Positions 33,323-44,706 are shown, counted from the first letter of the stretch. The stretch: DNA of 64,000 nt from Cliona cf. orientalis (GCA_963930775.1 OZ005699.1:5787501-5851500), one strand, 5' to 3'. Made by a program: numbers and translations. The notes: generated by a model not told the origin, from the letters alone.

Positions 33323-34938
33323 AATTAGTGAAAGCTATATCCTTAGGAATAGTTCATTACCTAACAATAGTAAAGTTTACTTGAACATTTAATAATAATA
33401 TTGCTGCTGTGTTTATTCTAATATTGCTTGGCTTATATCATACAGAATTTTATTTGTCATTGTAACTAGATAGCTAACTACTTTTAATCAGACTGCCTAG
33501 CATATAATAATAATTATTATTATATACATCAATCAGGCCCCACTTCTTTTAACTGCTGGGGATATGCACTAGCTACAGCTTATTAACATTGGCTGCAAAT
33601 GTTTATAATATTAAATTTTATTCGCTTGTTTCGATCGACCCCTTGGCCTCCACAAGATGGAGAGACAGGATGAAGCTAGCTAGCTGGTAGCTAATAGAAA
33701 TAATATGTAAGATTATTGTGCTGTTACATTTGAAAATGTGGGATGCATATTATTACTGGCTAGTTTAGGACGGAACTTTCTGTTTACTTTGAAGTTTCTT
33801 TGTGTTTATTCCTTCTATTGGGGTGCAGTAATGGTACTGAGCATGTGTTAACGTCCCTCAATTATAGATAGGAATAGGTGCTTATTGATTATGTTAGCCA
33901 TAATGTGGCCTGCTATAGGCTTTGTATAGATATCAATAGCTGTGAGGCTCTGCTCCTGGGCCCCTATTGCCCTTACCTTTGTAGCTAGCTATATATAGCT
34001 AGTGGCCTCATCCTTGTGCTTAGAGTCCTATTATTAATGTTTACTTTTAGTAGGTGTGATTGTCAGATTTTTTCTTCTGTGTGCATGCATGTAGCTATGC
34101 ATGCGATCGATCACCTAGCTAAACATGCATGCATGGAGTAGCTAGCTAAGCTATAGATGGAGATTCAGAATAATGATATTATTAACGTGACTCAGAGAGA
34201 AATCTCTGAACAGAAAGATTCTATAGTTAGCTCCTACATTCTTCTGCTCCTGCAAGTTAACAGGCAAATTAGATTGTAGTTACCACCACACTATTGATTT
34301 CCCAATAATGGTGGAAGTGCATAATGTGAGCATAATAGGGCTCAGACTGTTTTGCAGGCATGCGCTAGCGGGAATATTATATTGGCAGAAGTCTGAGCAT
34401 AGTAGATAAATATTTTTGAGCATCTGAGCTAATTGGTCAAAGCCTACTCATGTAGTAGCCATAGTGATCCAGATAGGCAACTCCAAACAGAGCATATATA
34501 GTTATATGTATACCCCATACCTAATCTTTACTCCAATGAGTTTACTCTGAGTTAGGTGTGGGTTACTAAGTTTTGAGTAGTCTAACTGAAATTACGTAGC
34601 TGCATGATGCCCACAGCCTAACTGTTGTCATAGTACACAGTCAAAGGTCTGAGCCTCCCCCCACCCTTTTGCTACCTGTTCTCCACCCTTGCATGAAAAG
34701 AAGAAAAAACATAATAAAGAGCTCGAGTATGTCATGCATACACAAATTAATAATTATTAATCAATACTACAAATTAAATCATTATGGAAAACAAAAACTA
34801 TTTATCTTTGAGGACAAGTTTAAGTTCATGTAGTGAACAACTAGCCAGTGAATACCTGTTGATTATGCTCTGAAATACACTGAACATTAAGCTGTCCACA
34901 GGGAATAAATTATTGTTGTAAACATTCATTATAAGCAT
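33323..34938. other. 3' spacer between convergent paralogues; no gene seen
   Basis: AT-rich, with many short palindromes (TGCATGCA, AGCTAGCT, near 34081-34155). Both neighbouring genes end towards this region. Confidence 0.45.
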
Positions 34939-36117
34939 CTACTGAACATAGATATCAAGCAACGCAATTGGAGTATCTTCATTTTCGGTACCTTCATTAC
35001 CACATACACGAACTTCAATAGTATCCGTTGTTGGAGCAGGAAGCTGTACACTGAACCATGGGGGAGAGTTGGTACCAGTGCAGCAGGTACCTTCACACTG
35101 CTGGCCATCCCACAGTGGGTCATTAGTTAATAGCACCGGACTACCCCCTACATCGGTTGGATTACCCGATTCACAGTAGTAGTTGTCACCAACGAACGAA
35201 GGTGGTCCATTACCTCCGTTTGCAGAACAAGGGCAATTATTGGGCGTATGCAAAGGACTATTCTCAGTAACTCCTGCAACATAGCTCCAAATATGCTGAC
35301 GAGGAGTTCCATAGGTGATACTTACGCCGTCCATGTAAATTTCACTGGCATTGTTAGCATTGGAGTCTACAAAAGCGTCTGGACTATCCTCTTGATACCC
35401 GATAACTCTTCCACATACTTTACTATACTGACGACCTGATGTGTATGAAGTACCTGGGCAACTTCCTTCAGTGGATTCTGGTCTCCCACAAGCTCTTACT
35501 CCACTGGTGTTATACTCCCTCCAAACGGCTGGGCACTGCTCAGTACGATTGTTCATGTTCAAGTGAGCTACCTGATACCACTCACCAGCTCCACAATGAA
35601 TTGCTATGGGTAAAGTTGAGATAATATGATTCTGCAATGATTCAATCTTGTCCTGGATTGTAGTATCTAGCTGGCCAAGTATGAAAGATATGCTATTGTT
35701 CTGACTCTGAGTCTCTGAAACTATCTGGTTGAGTTGATTGCTCAACGAATTGAAATTGCTCACTAGCTCATTGACTTGACTGCTTAGCTTATCGAAATCG
35801 TTCTGTCGTGATGATTGATTAGAATAGCTTGCCCCAGCCACAGAAATAGCCACAATTGTGAGCAAAATACTAAAAAGGACAACCACACATATTGTTGCAA
35901 TGAAAAGCATCCCTTTCAACGGTTTAGTTCGATTCTTACTCACACTGGCATCAATACTGGATATCATTTTGCTAGTCATTGATAAAGGTTTGTCATCCAA
36001 TAGTGTATGATCTTCTTGATCAATGTTAGGGGTGTGTTGAGCACTTGGATCAATTATCCCTTCACTGCTGATGACATCTTGCATTTCTCGTTCGAAGTCG
36101 GGTGGGGTGGCATCCAT
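34939..36117 (-). CDS. Type II membrane protein with the same extracellular domain
   Basis: 392 residues on one exon. The N-terminus lacks a signal peptide. An acidic cytoplasmic tail of about 65 residues is followed by a basic stop and one strong membrane helix at about residues 70-92 (LFIATICVVVLFSILLTIVA). Next is a heptad-like Ser/Asn/Gln/Leu-rich stalk (about 105-170), probably a coiled coil. The C-terminal domain (about 175-392) matches the secreted neighbour motif by motif: WYQVAHLNM, CPAVWREYN, CGRP, RQYSKVCGRV, YMDGVSITYG, SFVGDNYYCESGNP, LWDGQQC, GTCCTGTN and the EDTPIALLDIYVQ end. So the pair represents secreted and membrane-anchored forms of one module, placed tail to tail. Oligomerisation through the stalk is an inference. 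Confidence 0.85.
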   Translation of the reverse strand: MDATPPDFEREMQDVISSEGIIDPSAQHTPNIDQEDHTLLDDKPLSMTSKMISSIDASVSKNRTKPLKGMLFIATICVVVLFSILLTIVAISVAGASYSNQSSRQNDFDKLSSQVNELVSNFNSLSNQLNQIVSETQSQNNSISFILGQLDTTIQDKIESLQNHIISTLPIAIHCGAGEWYQVAHLNMNNRTEQCPAVWREYNTSGVRACGRPESTEGSCPGTSYTSGRQYSKVCGRVIGYQEDSPDAFVDSNANNASEIYMDGVSITYGTPRQHIWSYVAGVTENSPLHTPNNCPCSANGGNGPPSFVGDNYYCESGNPTDVGGSPVLLTNDPLWDGQQCEGTCCTGTNSPPWFSVQLPAPTTDTIEVRVCGNEGTENEDTPIALLDIYVQ

Positions 36118-36426
36118 AATTTTGTGTCAGCTGAAAATCGTCTGTCACTATGACCATAGCAACAAAGTTTGCTACTAGATCTGTATCAAGCGGGTCTCCA
36201 GCTCTATTGCACGGTTGCAGCATATGTGCAGCTCACTGACCTCATGAGCTCAGCGATAACCTTATTAGTGCTAAGTGGTCATGTGATTTAATACCAATCA
36301 CGTCACTCTTCGATTGACCCCGATTTCGACCACGCCCCTAAGTTGGCCTCTTGCCGCTTGCGCATGCGTGCGGGGTACACGGTGAGGGTCCATTTAGTAT
36401 CGCTGCATGTACTGCCAGTTTAATTT
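36118..36426. promoter_or_regulatory. Shared divergent promoter region
   Basis: 309 bp separate the start of the type II membrane protein (minus) from the start of the class C GPCR (plus). The sequence is more GC-rich than its surroundings, with CACGCCCC and GCGCATGCGTGCGG (36360-36373), the latter resembling an NRF-1-type palindrome. No TATA box is obvious. A bidirectional promoter is inferred from layout. Confidence 0.45.
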
Positions 36427-39108
36427 GTGCGGCCTGATCAGAACAGGATGGCTGCGAGTTTCTTGTGTATGAGTGCATATATCATTGTAATTTCTCTTTT
36501 TTCGTTCGGTAAAGCTCAAAATACCCCCGTATACATCGGTACTGGAGCTGTGAGCGATGACGGTAGCAGTATTGTGGCGGATGGCAACGACATAATCGTA
36601 CTAGGAGGCCTCTTCCCGGTCCACAACAATCACGATGCTGAGTGTGGTATCCCTCTGGAATTGGGCATGCAGAACTTGGAAGCGATGGTGCTGGCTATCC
36701 GGCAGATCAACAATAATCCTGAATTCCTTCCTGGAGTGACCCTGGCCTTCGAATTAAGAGATACGTGCACTATAAGCATCATAGCTCGCGAAGAAAGCCT
36801 AAAATTTGTTGGCGCTAGAAATCTGATGGTGAATGGAACCACACTAGGAATATCTGGTGTGGTTGGTGCAGCATCAAGTCGATCATCCATTGCAGTAGCA
36901 CGGCTGTTTGAGATATTTAGCGTCCCACAAATTAGCTATGCCTCCACTGCTAGCGTTCTCAGTGACAAGACCATGTTTGAGTATTTCTTCCGTACTGTTC
37001 AACCAGATTCACTGCAGGCCAAAGCCATGGCAGATATTATTGACTATTTCAACTGGACGTATGTAATAGCAATGCACACAGACGACATTTACGGAACTGA
37101 TGGTATCAACACATTCATTCGGGAACTGCAAAAAAGAAACAAGACAGCTCAAAGGTGTGTTGCAACTACATCCATTGCACTGCCTTTGCACACAAGTGCG
37201 GAAGAGTTTGATCACATTATTGAAGTACTTGATGAGGAGTGGATTAGCAATGCAACAGTGATAGTCCTGTTTAGTACACGCGAGACTGCCAATGGTCTCT
37301 TGCAAGCTGTAGCTGAAAAGCAAAAAAGGGATCCTAATTTTCGTTCAAGAAACTTTACCTGGATAGCAAGTGATGCATGGGGCGAAAGAATACTGCCTGA
37401 ACTCTACGATGTTGCCCAAGGATCTTTGAGTGTCATTCCGAGGACTTTCTTGAACAATGAATTTGACACCTATTTTCAGTCTTTACATCCAACAAATTAT
37501 ACGGTTAATCCTTGGTTTATGGAATATTGGGAATCAAAATTTAACTGTACACTCGGTAATCGACCGGGATTTGAACAATGTGACACAGATAACCAATTTA
37601 TTTCCCCTGAGACTGGCTATAGACAAAGCGGATTCGCTCCTTTTACTATTGACGCTGTTTACGCTTTAGCTCATGCCATACATAACCTACAGCAAGATTT
37701 CTGCCCAAATCGTAGAGGAGTGTGTACGGAAATTATGGATACTCGTGCTGGCATACACGATACTGTGATACGTGGAGATCTGCTGCTGCAATACCTCCAT
37801 AATGTATCATTCACAGCGGCATCGACAGAATTTGTCAGTTTCGATAGCAATGGAGACCAACAGGGAGGATATCTAATCAAAAATCTTAAACGGACACTAG
37901 ACGGAGAATTTATTTTTGATGTCATTGGGCACTGGGATGAAGTCCCTACCAACCGATCTGCTCCTTTGGAGATATTTGGAGACATACAGTGGAGCCATGG
38001 GCAAGGGAACCGAATACCCTCCTCTGTATGCAGCCTTCCATGTGACGTTGATGAGTTCCAAGAACCAGTTCCTGATCACGCAGACTGCTGCTGGGTGTGT
38101 AGGTCTTGTCAGGGTCCAGCCATTGGTAGTGATGGATCACCATCAAGTTGCAGAGCTAATTATCTGATGTGGTCTGATGCATGGGCAATCCTAGTCGTCA
38201 TCTTGTGTTGCTCTGGTATCATAGCAACCACTGTTGTGATTGTAATCTTTATAGTTTACCACAAGCACATTCTTGTAAAGGAGTCTAGCCAGGTGTTGGT
38301 TGCTGTACTTCTGAGTGGTATCATGCTCTCTTTCATTGTTCCATTCTTGTATGTCGCAAAACCTGCTCCTTGGAGCTGTGCAATTCGTCGTTTTGGCTTT
38401 GGAATTAGTCTTGCTATTTGTTACAGTGCACTACTAGTCAAAACAATCCAAATTCATCGCATTTTCAATCAGCCCTCAGGCTCAACTGAACCCCCTCCGC
38501 TGATCTCTCCACTCAGCCAACTATTCTTTGCCTCCTTGCTAGTCAGTGTCCAAGTTGTGATAGGAGCAATGTGGCTCGTTGCTGAGAAGCCAACTACAGC
38601 ATACTTTTATGGTGACTCAAGCACAGAGTTGACTTGTGGGGCATCCCCTTACATTGGAACCACCATAACTTTTGCATACAACATAGCTCTCCTACTTGTG
38701 ACGGTATTCTTTGCTTTCCGTGCAATAAACGTAAAACAAAACTTCAATGAAGCAAAATTCATCAATGCCACAGTGTACATTCTTTGTATTTTGTGGCTTC
38801 TCCTGGTCCCAATTTACTACGGTACAGCTAACCTCGGCGCTGCTTACCAGAATGGAACTTTGATGCTTTTCCTTATCCTCAGTGCTAGTGTGATTCTCTG
38901 TATCTTTTTCTTGCCAAAGATGCTCCTTCTTCTCTGCGGAAAGCAATCAGAGAAGTTTAGCGATCTGGAGAAGTCAGCTTTGGAATCTGGGAGTATCAGT
39001 GAGTCGGCAGTGAGTGTGGATGCATCAATGCCTCAGTTTGATACACTCCAACTAACCGAGAAAGATGTTGATAAAGATACAATGCATGGAAAGGAAGGAG
39101 AAAACTAG
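36427..39108 (+). CDS. Class C GPCR, metabotropic-glutamate-receptor-like
   Basis: 893 residues without introns. A signal peptide (about 1-30) precedes a Venus-flytrap ligand domain (about 45-500): CGIPLELGMQNLEAM, GVVGAASSRSSIAVARLFEI, VPQISYASTASVLSDK, FFRTVQPDSLQAKAM, FNWTYV and the HTDDIYG loop. A short cysteine linker with CSLPC and CCWVC..C follows (about 530-565). The seven-helix part (about 575-845) contains the class C ending ILCIFFLPKM, then a Ser-rich cytoplasmic tail. By alignment from memory with mGluR1, the Ser, Thr, Asp, Tyr and Asp that hold the amino-acid backbone are kept, but the Arg that grips the glutamate side chain seems to be Leu. An amino-acid-like ligand other than glutamate is possible. 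It shares its upstream region with the minus-strand membrane protein. Confidence 0.9.
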   Translation: MRPDQNRMAASFLCMSAYIIVISLFSFGKAQNTPVYIGTGAVSDDGSSIVADGNDIIVLGGLFPVHNNHDAECGIPLELGMQNLEAMVLAIRQINNNPEFLPGVTLAFELRDTCTISIIAREESLKFVGARNLMVNGTTLGISGVVGAASSRSSIAVARLFEIFSVPQISYASTASVLSDKTMFEYFFRTVQPDSLQAKAMADIIDYFNWTYVIAMHTDDIYGTDGINTFIRELQKRNKTAQRCVATTSIALPLHTSAEEFDHIIEVLDEEWISNATVIVLFSTRETANGLLQAVAEKQKRDPNFRSRNFTWIASDAWGERILPELYDVAQGSLSVIPRTFLNNEFDTYFQSLHPTNYTVNPWFMEYWESKFNCTLGNRPGFEQCDTDNQFISPETGYRQSGFAPFTIDAVYALAHAIHNLQQDFCPNRRGVCTEIMDTRAGIHDTVIRGDLLLQYLHNVSFTAASTEFVSFDSNGDQQGGYLIKNLKRTLDGEFIFDVIGHWDEVPTNRSAPLEIFGDIQWSHGQGNRIPSSVCSLPCDVDEFQEPVPDHADCCWVCRSCQGPAIGSDGSPSSCRANYLMWSDAWAILVVILCCSGIIATTVVIVIFIVYHKHILVKESSQVLVAVLLSGIMLSFIVPFLYVAKPAPWSCAIRRFGFGISLAICYSALLVKTIQIHRIFNQPSGSTEPPPLISPLSQLFFASLLVSVQVVIGAMWLVAEKPTTAYFYGDSSTELTCGASPYIGTTITFAYNIALLLVTVFFAFRAINVKQNFNEAKFINATVYILCILWLLLVPIYYGTANLGAAYQNGTLMLFLILSASVILCIFFLPKMLLLLCGKQSEKFSDLEKSALESGSISESAVSVDASMPQFDTLQLTEKDVDKDTMHGKEGEN

Positions 39109-39494
39109 AGTGCTAGAACAACTTGTGATGACAGTATTAAGTTAAGTGCCTAAAATTAATAATACTCTATAGCTAGGCTAAGTACTGTTAAGCAATTATG
39201 ACTCATAACAATCACAACAGCTGCAATTGAGTAAAATTAATGCTTACACAGTTTTCTTACATTATGGTAATGTACAATTAATTAACTATAATATAGCTGA
39301 TTGATGCTCCTTTTAAGTTTTCCACCTGTTGGGCAGCTCAATAAATTACACTATCTATGTACACATGTACAGCTAGCTAGCTACATGTAATTTGATGCTA
39401 ACCATCATCTGTGTACTAAGCAATTGAGTAACCATTACATTGGCAGTATCATCGATCCTAAACAATGAAAATTATCACATCAAATTTCAGTCTA

Positions 39495-39553
39495 ACCATA
39501 GATAATAATATTATTTAGACTACGCACACTGCGTAGTCTAAATTATCTATGGT
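39495..39553. repeat. Two-part hairpin
   Basis: The inner stem TTTAGACTACGCA / TGCGTAGTCTAAA (13 bp, loop CAC) is perfect. The outer stem ACCATAGATAAT / ATTATCTATGGT is also perfect, separated on one side by an AATATTA bulge. Possibly a very small foldback element. Confidence 0.75.
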
Positions 39554-40195
39554 CTAACGTATGCCATAAGGTTGCAACCTATACTAATAAAATTTATATG
39601 CTTGGCTGTGCTGGGCTTATCTTAATGCACTCTTCATGCAGCTCACATGCTCCATTATATTAAGTTGGCATATACAGTAACACCTTCATTTTACTAGTAT
39701 CTCTGATTTTACATTAACTCTGAAATGTAAACTATGATAGTTAGCCAGTCTATGTAAGCATGCATGACCAAGAGGTTGTAGTCAATTTGTACTTGTACAT
39801 GTGTTGCTACAGCAGTGCATGACGCTTCAGTTTGTATAAGACAAACATTATTATAGGTTAAACACCTGGCAGCTAGGGTGATGCTCTTTTGATGGTAGCT
39901 AATCCTTGAATTCTTGGTTAGGGAGTGGTGGTAATTAGAATCTGATGATCTTCCCAGTCCTTGCATGCATGGGCTGCACATGGGCTTGTGGTTTAAGTAA
40001 GAGCTAGCTTATGGACTCCTGAAGGAGAAACGGCACACCTTGCAAACATAATTATTATAAAACCATTTGAGTGGTCTACTTAAATATTAAGAGAACTGAT
40101 AATACTATTATAATAGTGATAAACTGCAGCCTCATCTTCATGTGCATCCCAGCTTTAGCATGCACTACTCAAGGGCGTAGACATGATTTTCTAAG

Positions 40196-40196
<1 letters not shown>

Positions 40197-40225
<29 letters not shown>
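40197..40225 (+). repeat. Poly-G tract (29 G)
   Basis: 29 consecutive G. It follows AGGGCGTAGACATGATTTTC, which looks like the end of a TIR element. Confidence 0.9.
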
Positions 40226-40226
<1 letters not shown>

Positions 40227-40676
40227 TTTGTGACTATTGCGTGCGAAGCATGCGAAAAATTTAATCCAGAACCTTAAAAATGCATCAAAATCAGCTTTTT
40301 CCGGCAATTTATATCTTTTTGTTGCACATTTTTGGCTATCCAACTATCATTACGGTGAATACAACTAGAATTTCATCTAACTTTAATATAGTATAATATT
40401 ATTGCTCAAAAAGTGTGGGGGAGGGGGGAGGGGAGTTTAGTCTACACGCTTGACTACTGCTGCAGTAGAATACCATGGGCCTGCATTAGTCTCGCGCGCC
40501 CGATACTAGGTCTGTCCGAATTTACTAATGTCATTAATAGTACACTGCTACTGTGCGCGTGTATATACAAGAAACGCGTACTCCAGCTAAGTATGGCTTC
40601 AAGTGTGATCGTCTGCGCATGCCCACTGCCAATTAGCCACACCCCTAGAATCTGCTGTTCTCCTGCAATAGATGGG

Positions 40677-42429
40677 ATGATGGCTGCTTTCACTGCAGTG
40701 CTTCTTATCAGTTTTATAGCTATTGACTGTCCGTTGGTATATGGACAATCTACTCAAGGTAAGCTGCAGGAAAGTAGTTACATAGCTAGCTAAAAATTAT
40801 TAATGATAAATCATCTTTTGAATACAGTTGGTGTATCTCTAAAGCTACGTGGTGTAACCGTACCCAATAACAGCTATGTACACTTTGGTGATCTCCTTTA
40901 TCGTAGACCTCATGATCCACCACCATCAAATGCAAATCTGGGACTTTATGAGCAATCTCTGCTTTGTGTAACCGACCTTGTAGACTGCTGTGACTCACCA
41001 CGTGCCATACGTGGTAATTGGTACTATCCTAATGGACATACAGTCAATTTTAATACCCATAGTTCAGCTACATATCAGGCAAATAGAGGTGCTAATGAAA
41101 TAAGGAATAACGAAAATATTTACGGCTCAATTCGCATCTATCGTCAGTGGAGTCCAACAGAAAGAGGGCGCTTCCGCTGTGAGCTGCCTAGTGCTGCTGA
41201 TCCTAGCACTAACCAGGTCCTTTATGTGAATATTGGTAGGCTGAAAATAATACTAGTAGGATGGCTATATGTGTGACAGTTACTTTTCTTTCTTTCCACA
41301 GTGGAATTTGGACCAGTGGCCATCTCAATTCCTGGTTCTGGCGTAGCTGGAGAGACGTTTTCATTGGTATGCTCAGCAACCCTTATAACTGTTCCTCTAC
41401 CCTCTGATGTACCTGCTCCAACCTTTGAATGGTTCCATGGTATAAACAATTCCTCACTTCCTTCTGGTGTGACGCCCATGGAAACTGTTCGGGGTAGCGG
41501 GAATACCTATATCAGTACTTTGCAGTTTTCTCCGTTGTATCAGTCTTACTCAGGGATGTACACGTGTCGACTTGGGGCTGGAAGAATGGCAAATAGCACT
41601 CTTGTTAATGTCACCGGTATGATTAATAATGTTCATAAAAACTTAGTATTCTATACTAGGAGTCAATACCTTAATCTCTGCTCGCCCCACCCTCTCCCCT
41701 CCCTCTCTCTTTCTCTTTTAGCACCCACGATTTCTGTCTGGATCAGTGCTACTGGATTGCCAACGATTGGACGAAATGAGTATAAGCTTACATGCCATGC
41801 TAGTGGAGCTGAAAACATTGACCCATCTATATCATATATTTGGCTTCGAAACTATGGCACTCCAAGTCAAATACAATTTAGCGACCATTCCAGTACTCTC
41901 TCCTTCTCGAACCTCAGTGTATCTGATGCTGGCCAGTATACTTGTTTGGCTACAATAGCCTCTCCTCACCTTATCAATGATATCACTGCAATGGGATCAC
42001 ACATTATCAAAATTCAGTGTAAACCTTTTTCTTGTTCTAGACTATAGTTATGTTGTTATATCACAGCAAAAAATTTCTTTACATGTACAGTCTCATCAAT
42101 CCTTGATTCAGTGACAGTATCAAGCAACGTTTCTACTCCATCTATAGGATCTGCAATTACTCTAATATGTACCGTTGAACTGAGTCCACTATTGGGTGTT
42201 GCAGCAAACATTTCTACCAAATGGGTGGGACCAGCAGGATTTATGATTAGTATCATTGCACAGCCTGTTATTGGAAGTACTACCACCTACACCAGTTCAG
42301 CAATAGTCAGCTCCTTTATGAGGAACACTTCTGGCATTTACAGCTGCACAGCTACAGTTAATTCAACATCTACATTTCACATTGGCAATGGTTCAGAGTC
42401 TCGAACAGGGAATGCTAGAGTTACTGTGG
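40677..42429 (+). CDS. Immunoglobulin-domain cell-surface or secreted protein, 5' five exons
   Basis: Exons 40677-40758, 40828-41235, 41302-41616, 41722-42018 and 42091-42429 all join in phase 1, the class used for shuffled extracellular modules. The start at 40677 is chosen because MMAAFTAVLLISFIAIDCPL is a signal peptide; an in-frame ATG at 40593 would put it 28 residues inside. Exon 2 codes for a Cys-rich, Ig-V-like domain (LKLRGVTVPNNSYV, LCVTDLVDCC, GNWYYPNG, GRFRCELP). Exons 3, 4 and 5 each hold one Ig domain with C..W..YxC cores (FSLVC...FEWF...SGMYTCRL; LTCHASG...YIWL...AGQYTCLA; LICTVEL...WVGP...SGIYSCTA). After a GTAAGA donor at 42430 no next exon appears until 46344, whose phase fits, so this could be one gene with a 3.9-kb intron or two genes. 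Confidence 0.75.
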
Positions 42430-43049
42430 GTAAGATGAATAGACCATTGCTACATATGTTACTATATAAACTACACATTACTGAGGTTGTCACTGTCATC
42501 AGTGGCAGACACCAAGGTAGAGTCACATGTCTAATTACGTAACCACTAAGTGTAGTAATGTGTGATAATCTCAGTAGTGAATAACTCCCCATGGCTTGTA
42601 CTACAACTACAATCTAGAGTGCTGATTAAGCATAGTATTGGCGGTTGTTGGCCATCACCTAGCAACCGTTGAAGTACTATGATCAGCTATATAGCATAAT
42701 TTTCATCTACCTGATTACATAAAGGCCTAATAGCATGTAAAGATGTGTATTGGTGAGGGTGTGTGCCATTCATAATGCTTAAATTCAAATACAGGTACTA
42801 TGGCTAGCACCATAAATGATTTTCATCTATTGATTACACAAAGGCCAGATAGCGTATTGGTGAGGGTGTATCCATTCACTGGACTGTAATACTGAAATCA
42901 CCTTTGACCCCCAAAATGGCACAAATGGGAGCTCAATTTAACTCTCTCAATGTCACTGTGCTCTCTGGTTGTGGATTTAATACCTAGCCCTGTTTTGCCA
43001 CAGTGGTTTGATTCAGGATATTTTGATGGTTATAGCTGGTTGGTCACTA

Positions 43050-43497
43050 CCGTAAAGTCTGGTTAATAAGCTCACATGCTTATTAAGCGCATATTTTTTA
43101 ATAAGTGCATACTTCCTTCCTGTTGTTAAGTATTTTCTAATAAGCACATGCGCCCAAAACGGACGACAATAATATTCACCGTTTGATCAAGAGAGTTCCA
43201 TCCTCTACATAGCTAGAACTAGCTTACCATGCAACCTATTCTCGCCAAAGAAGTCAGCTATTTTTCCAGTTTTCTTACAGCGATGGCTTCCGATCATACT
43301 AGCTCCTATGAACTATTATTACAGAAGTTATTCCAAGAATCTCATAACTTGCTAGCTTTGTGATTGAGCGCTCGAACATGCTGGCAGTGGACGGGGCCAG
43401 CACTTCACTCTCTATTAAGTGCACATCGTCTAATAGGCACATGTTTCCTTACCACCGAGAGTGATAAGCGCACGCGCTTATTAACCAGACTTTATGG
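43050..43497. mobile_element. 448-bp TIR element, mariner-like, TA duplication
   Basis: CCGTAAAGTCTGGTTAATAA then GC at the left and GCTTATTAACCAGACTTTAT then GG at the right form near-perfect 22-bp inverted ends, with TA on both sides (43048-43049 and 43498-43499). Inside, variants of CTTATTAAGCGCATA / TAATAAGCACATGCGC recur as subterminal repeats. Confidence 0.85.
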
Positions 43498-43590
43498 TAT
43501 TAGTTTAGCTACTATGATCCAGTCTAATGCTGCCAAACAGGCTTAATAAGCTATTCAGTGATAGCAGTAGCTAGGGTCATGGATAGGTAG

Positions 43591-43606
43591 CATAGGCGGC
43601 GGAACT

Positions 43607-43643
<37 letters not shown>

Positions 43644-43890
43644 TTGCGCCCCCCAAATCAAAGCTAGTGATATCATAAACCAGCTACCTTTCATAATAAA
43701 TATATCAAGATACCAGCAAAAGCTGCCTAGAATAGCTTCATGAATCGATCACAGTGCACAATTTCCACCATTTCTTTGTTGCATAAAAATTAATAACCAT
43801 TTGTACTTAATATTTTGGGATCAAAGGTGAGTCCACTTGTCCAGTAGTCCAATGGTGATGTGAGTCCATGATGATAGGCGTGGCCATAAA
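43591..43890 (+). mobile_element. Family 2 TIR element, copy B, truncated
   Basis: It starts CATAGGCGGCGGAACT, like the 788-bp element at 21830, then has 35 G (43607-43641). It continues with GCATTGCGCCCCCCAAATCA and matching interior (ATATATCAAGATACC...AAAAGCTGCCTAGAATAGC). It lacks the nested block, and I could not find its right end. Confidence 0.65.
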
Positions 43891-44099
43891 CATCATGGCA
43901 GCGTGGCTATGGAACACTTCCCAGCATTAGCAAGCAACAGTCATCCAGCTGATAGCGTATTCAACACTAATATTCTTCTATCTCATGCTATTTTGTCCAA
44001 GTTTTTGTAGGTATGGCTTAGTTCATAACAAAGAAGATCGCGAGCACGTGTATCAATTACATCATCGCTTGTGCAATAGTGCCACGCCCCTGGACTGGT

Positions 44100-44195
44100 T
44101 GTTGTCACGAAATTTAAAAACCATGAAAACTAATTTTGAGGGCCTTTCGGACTTACCACGAAAATTAGCCCCCACGAAAATTACCCGCCATACGG
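44100..44195. mobile_element. Partial TIR element
   Basis: AAACCATGAAAACTAATTTT...CCCCCACGAAAATTACCCGC then CATACGGTA shares its right end with the element at 30624. The left end is not clear. Confidence 0.35.
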
Positions 44196-44368
44196 TATAA
44201 CATAAATCTACAAGCATACACATCCCAATGATGATACACATGCACGCACACACGTACACGCCCACATGACGCTGTACACACACTGTGACACATGCAGTGT
44301 AGCTAGGCCTTAAGTTTCATGCTCAAACTATAGAACTTTAATACCCTAGTAGCTATACCGCACCACAG

Positions 44369-44706
44369 CATAGTTGCCAACCTTGTAAGAAATGGATGTG
44401 GGACACGCGCGCGAAGTGCACACGAAAAATTTGGGGCCACGCCCATTTTTGCATTGCCACACCCACTATTTCGGCAACGGCCGTGATCACGCACAAAAAC
44501 CACCTACCACGCCCACTAAATCTCGAGATATAGCTACGGACAAAAACAGGGTAGTATACTATGGTTAGGCCTGTGCCACACCCCTTTTGTGTATCATACG
44601 TAGTGACGTACTATGATGTCAGCAGAGGGGGAATTCGGGACAAGAGCGGGACATATCCAATATTTTCGGGACTGTCCCGCCAGTTTCAGGACAGTTGGCA
44701 ACTATG
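44369..44706. mobile_element. 338-bp TIR element with 6-bp target duplication
   Basis: CATAGTTGCCAACCTTG and ...CAGTTGGCAACTATG form the ends. CCACAG is duplicated at 44363-44368 and 44707-44712. Near the left end lies CGCGCGCGAAGTGCACACG with AAAAATTT and CCACGCCC, the same arrangement as in the 345-bp elements. Confidence 0.8.

Larger units (their letters stand above)
39109..40592. other. No gene seen
   Basis: Contains the hairpin at 39495, a G29 tract at 40197-40225 followed by TGCGAAGCATGCGAAAAATT (a degenerate member of the GC-hairpin end type) and no credible coding exon. Confidence 0.45.

Noticed and set aside
36630-38946. Several minus-strand frames of 60-104 residues within the GPCR
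   Set aside because: All are shadows of the 893-codon frame.
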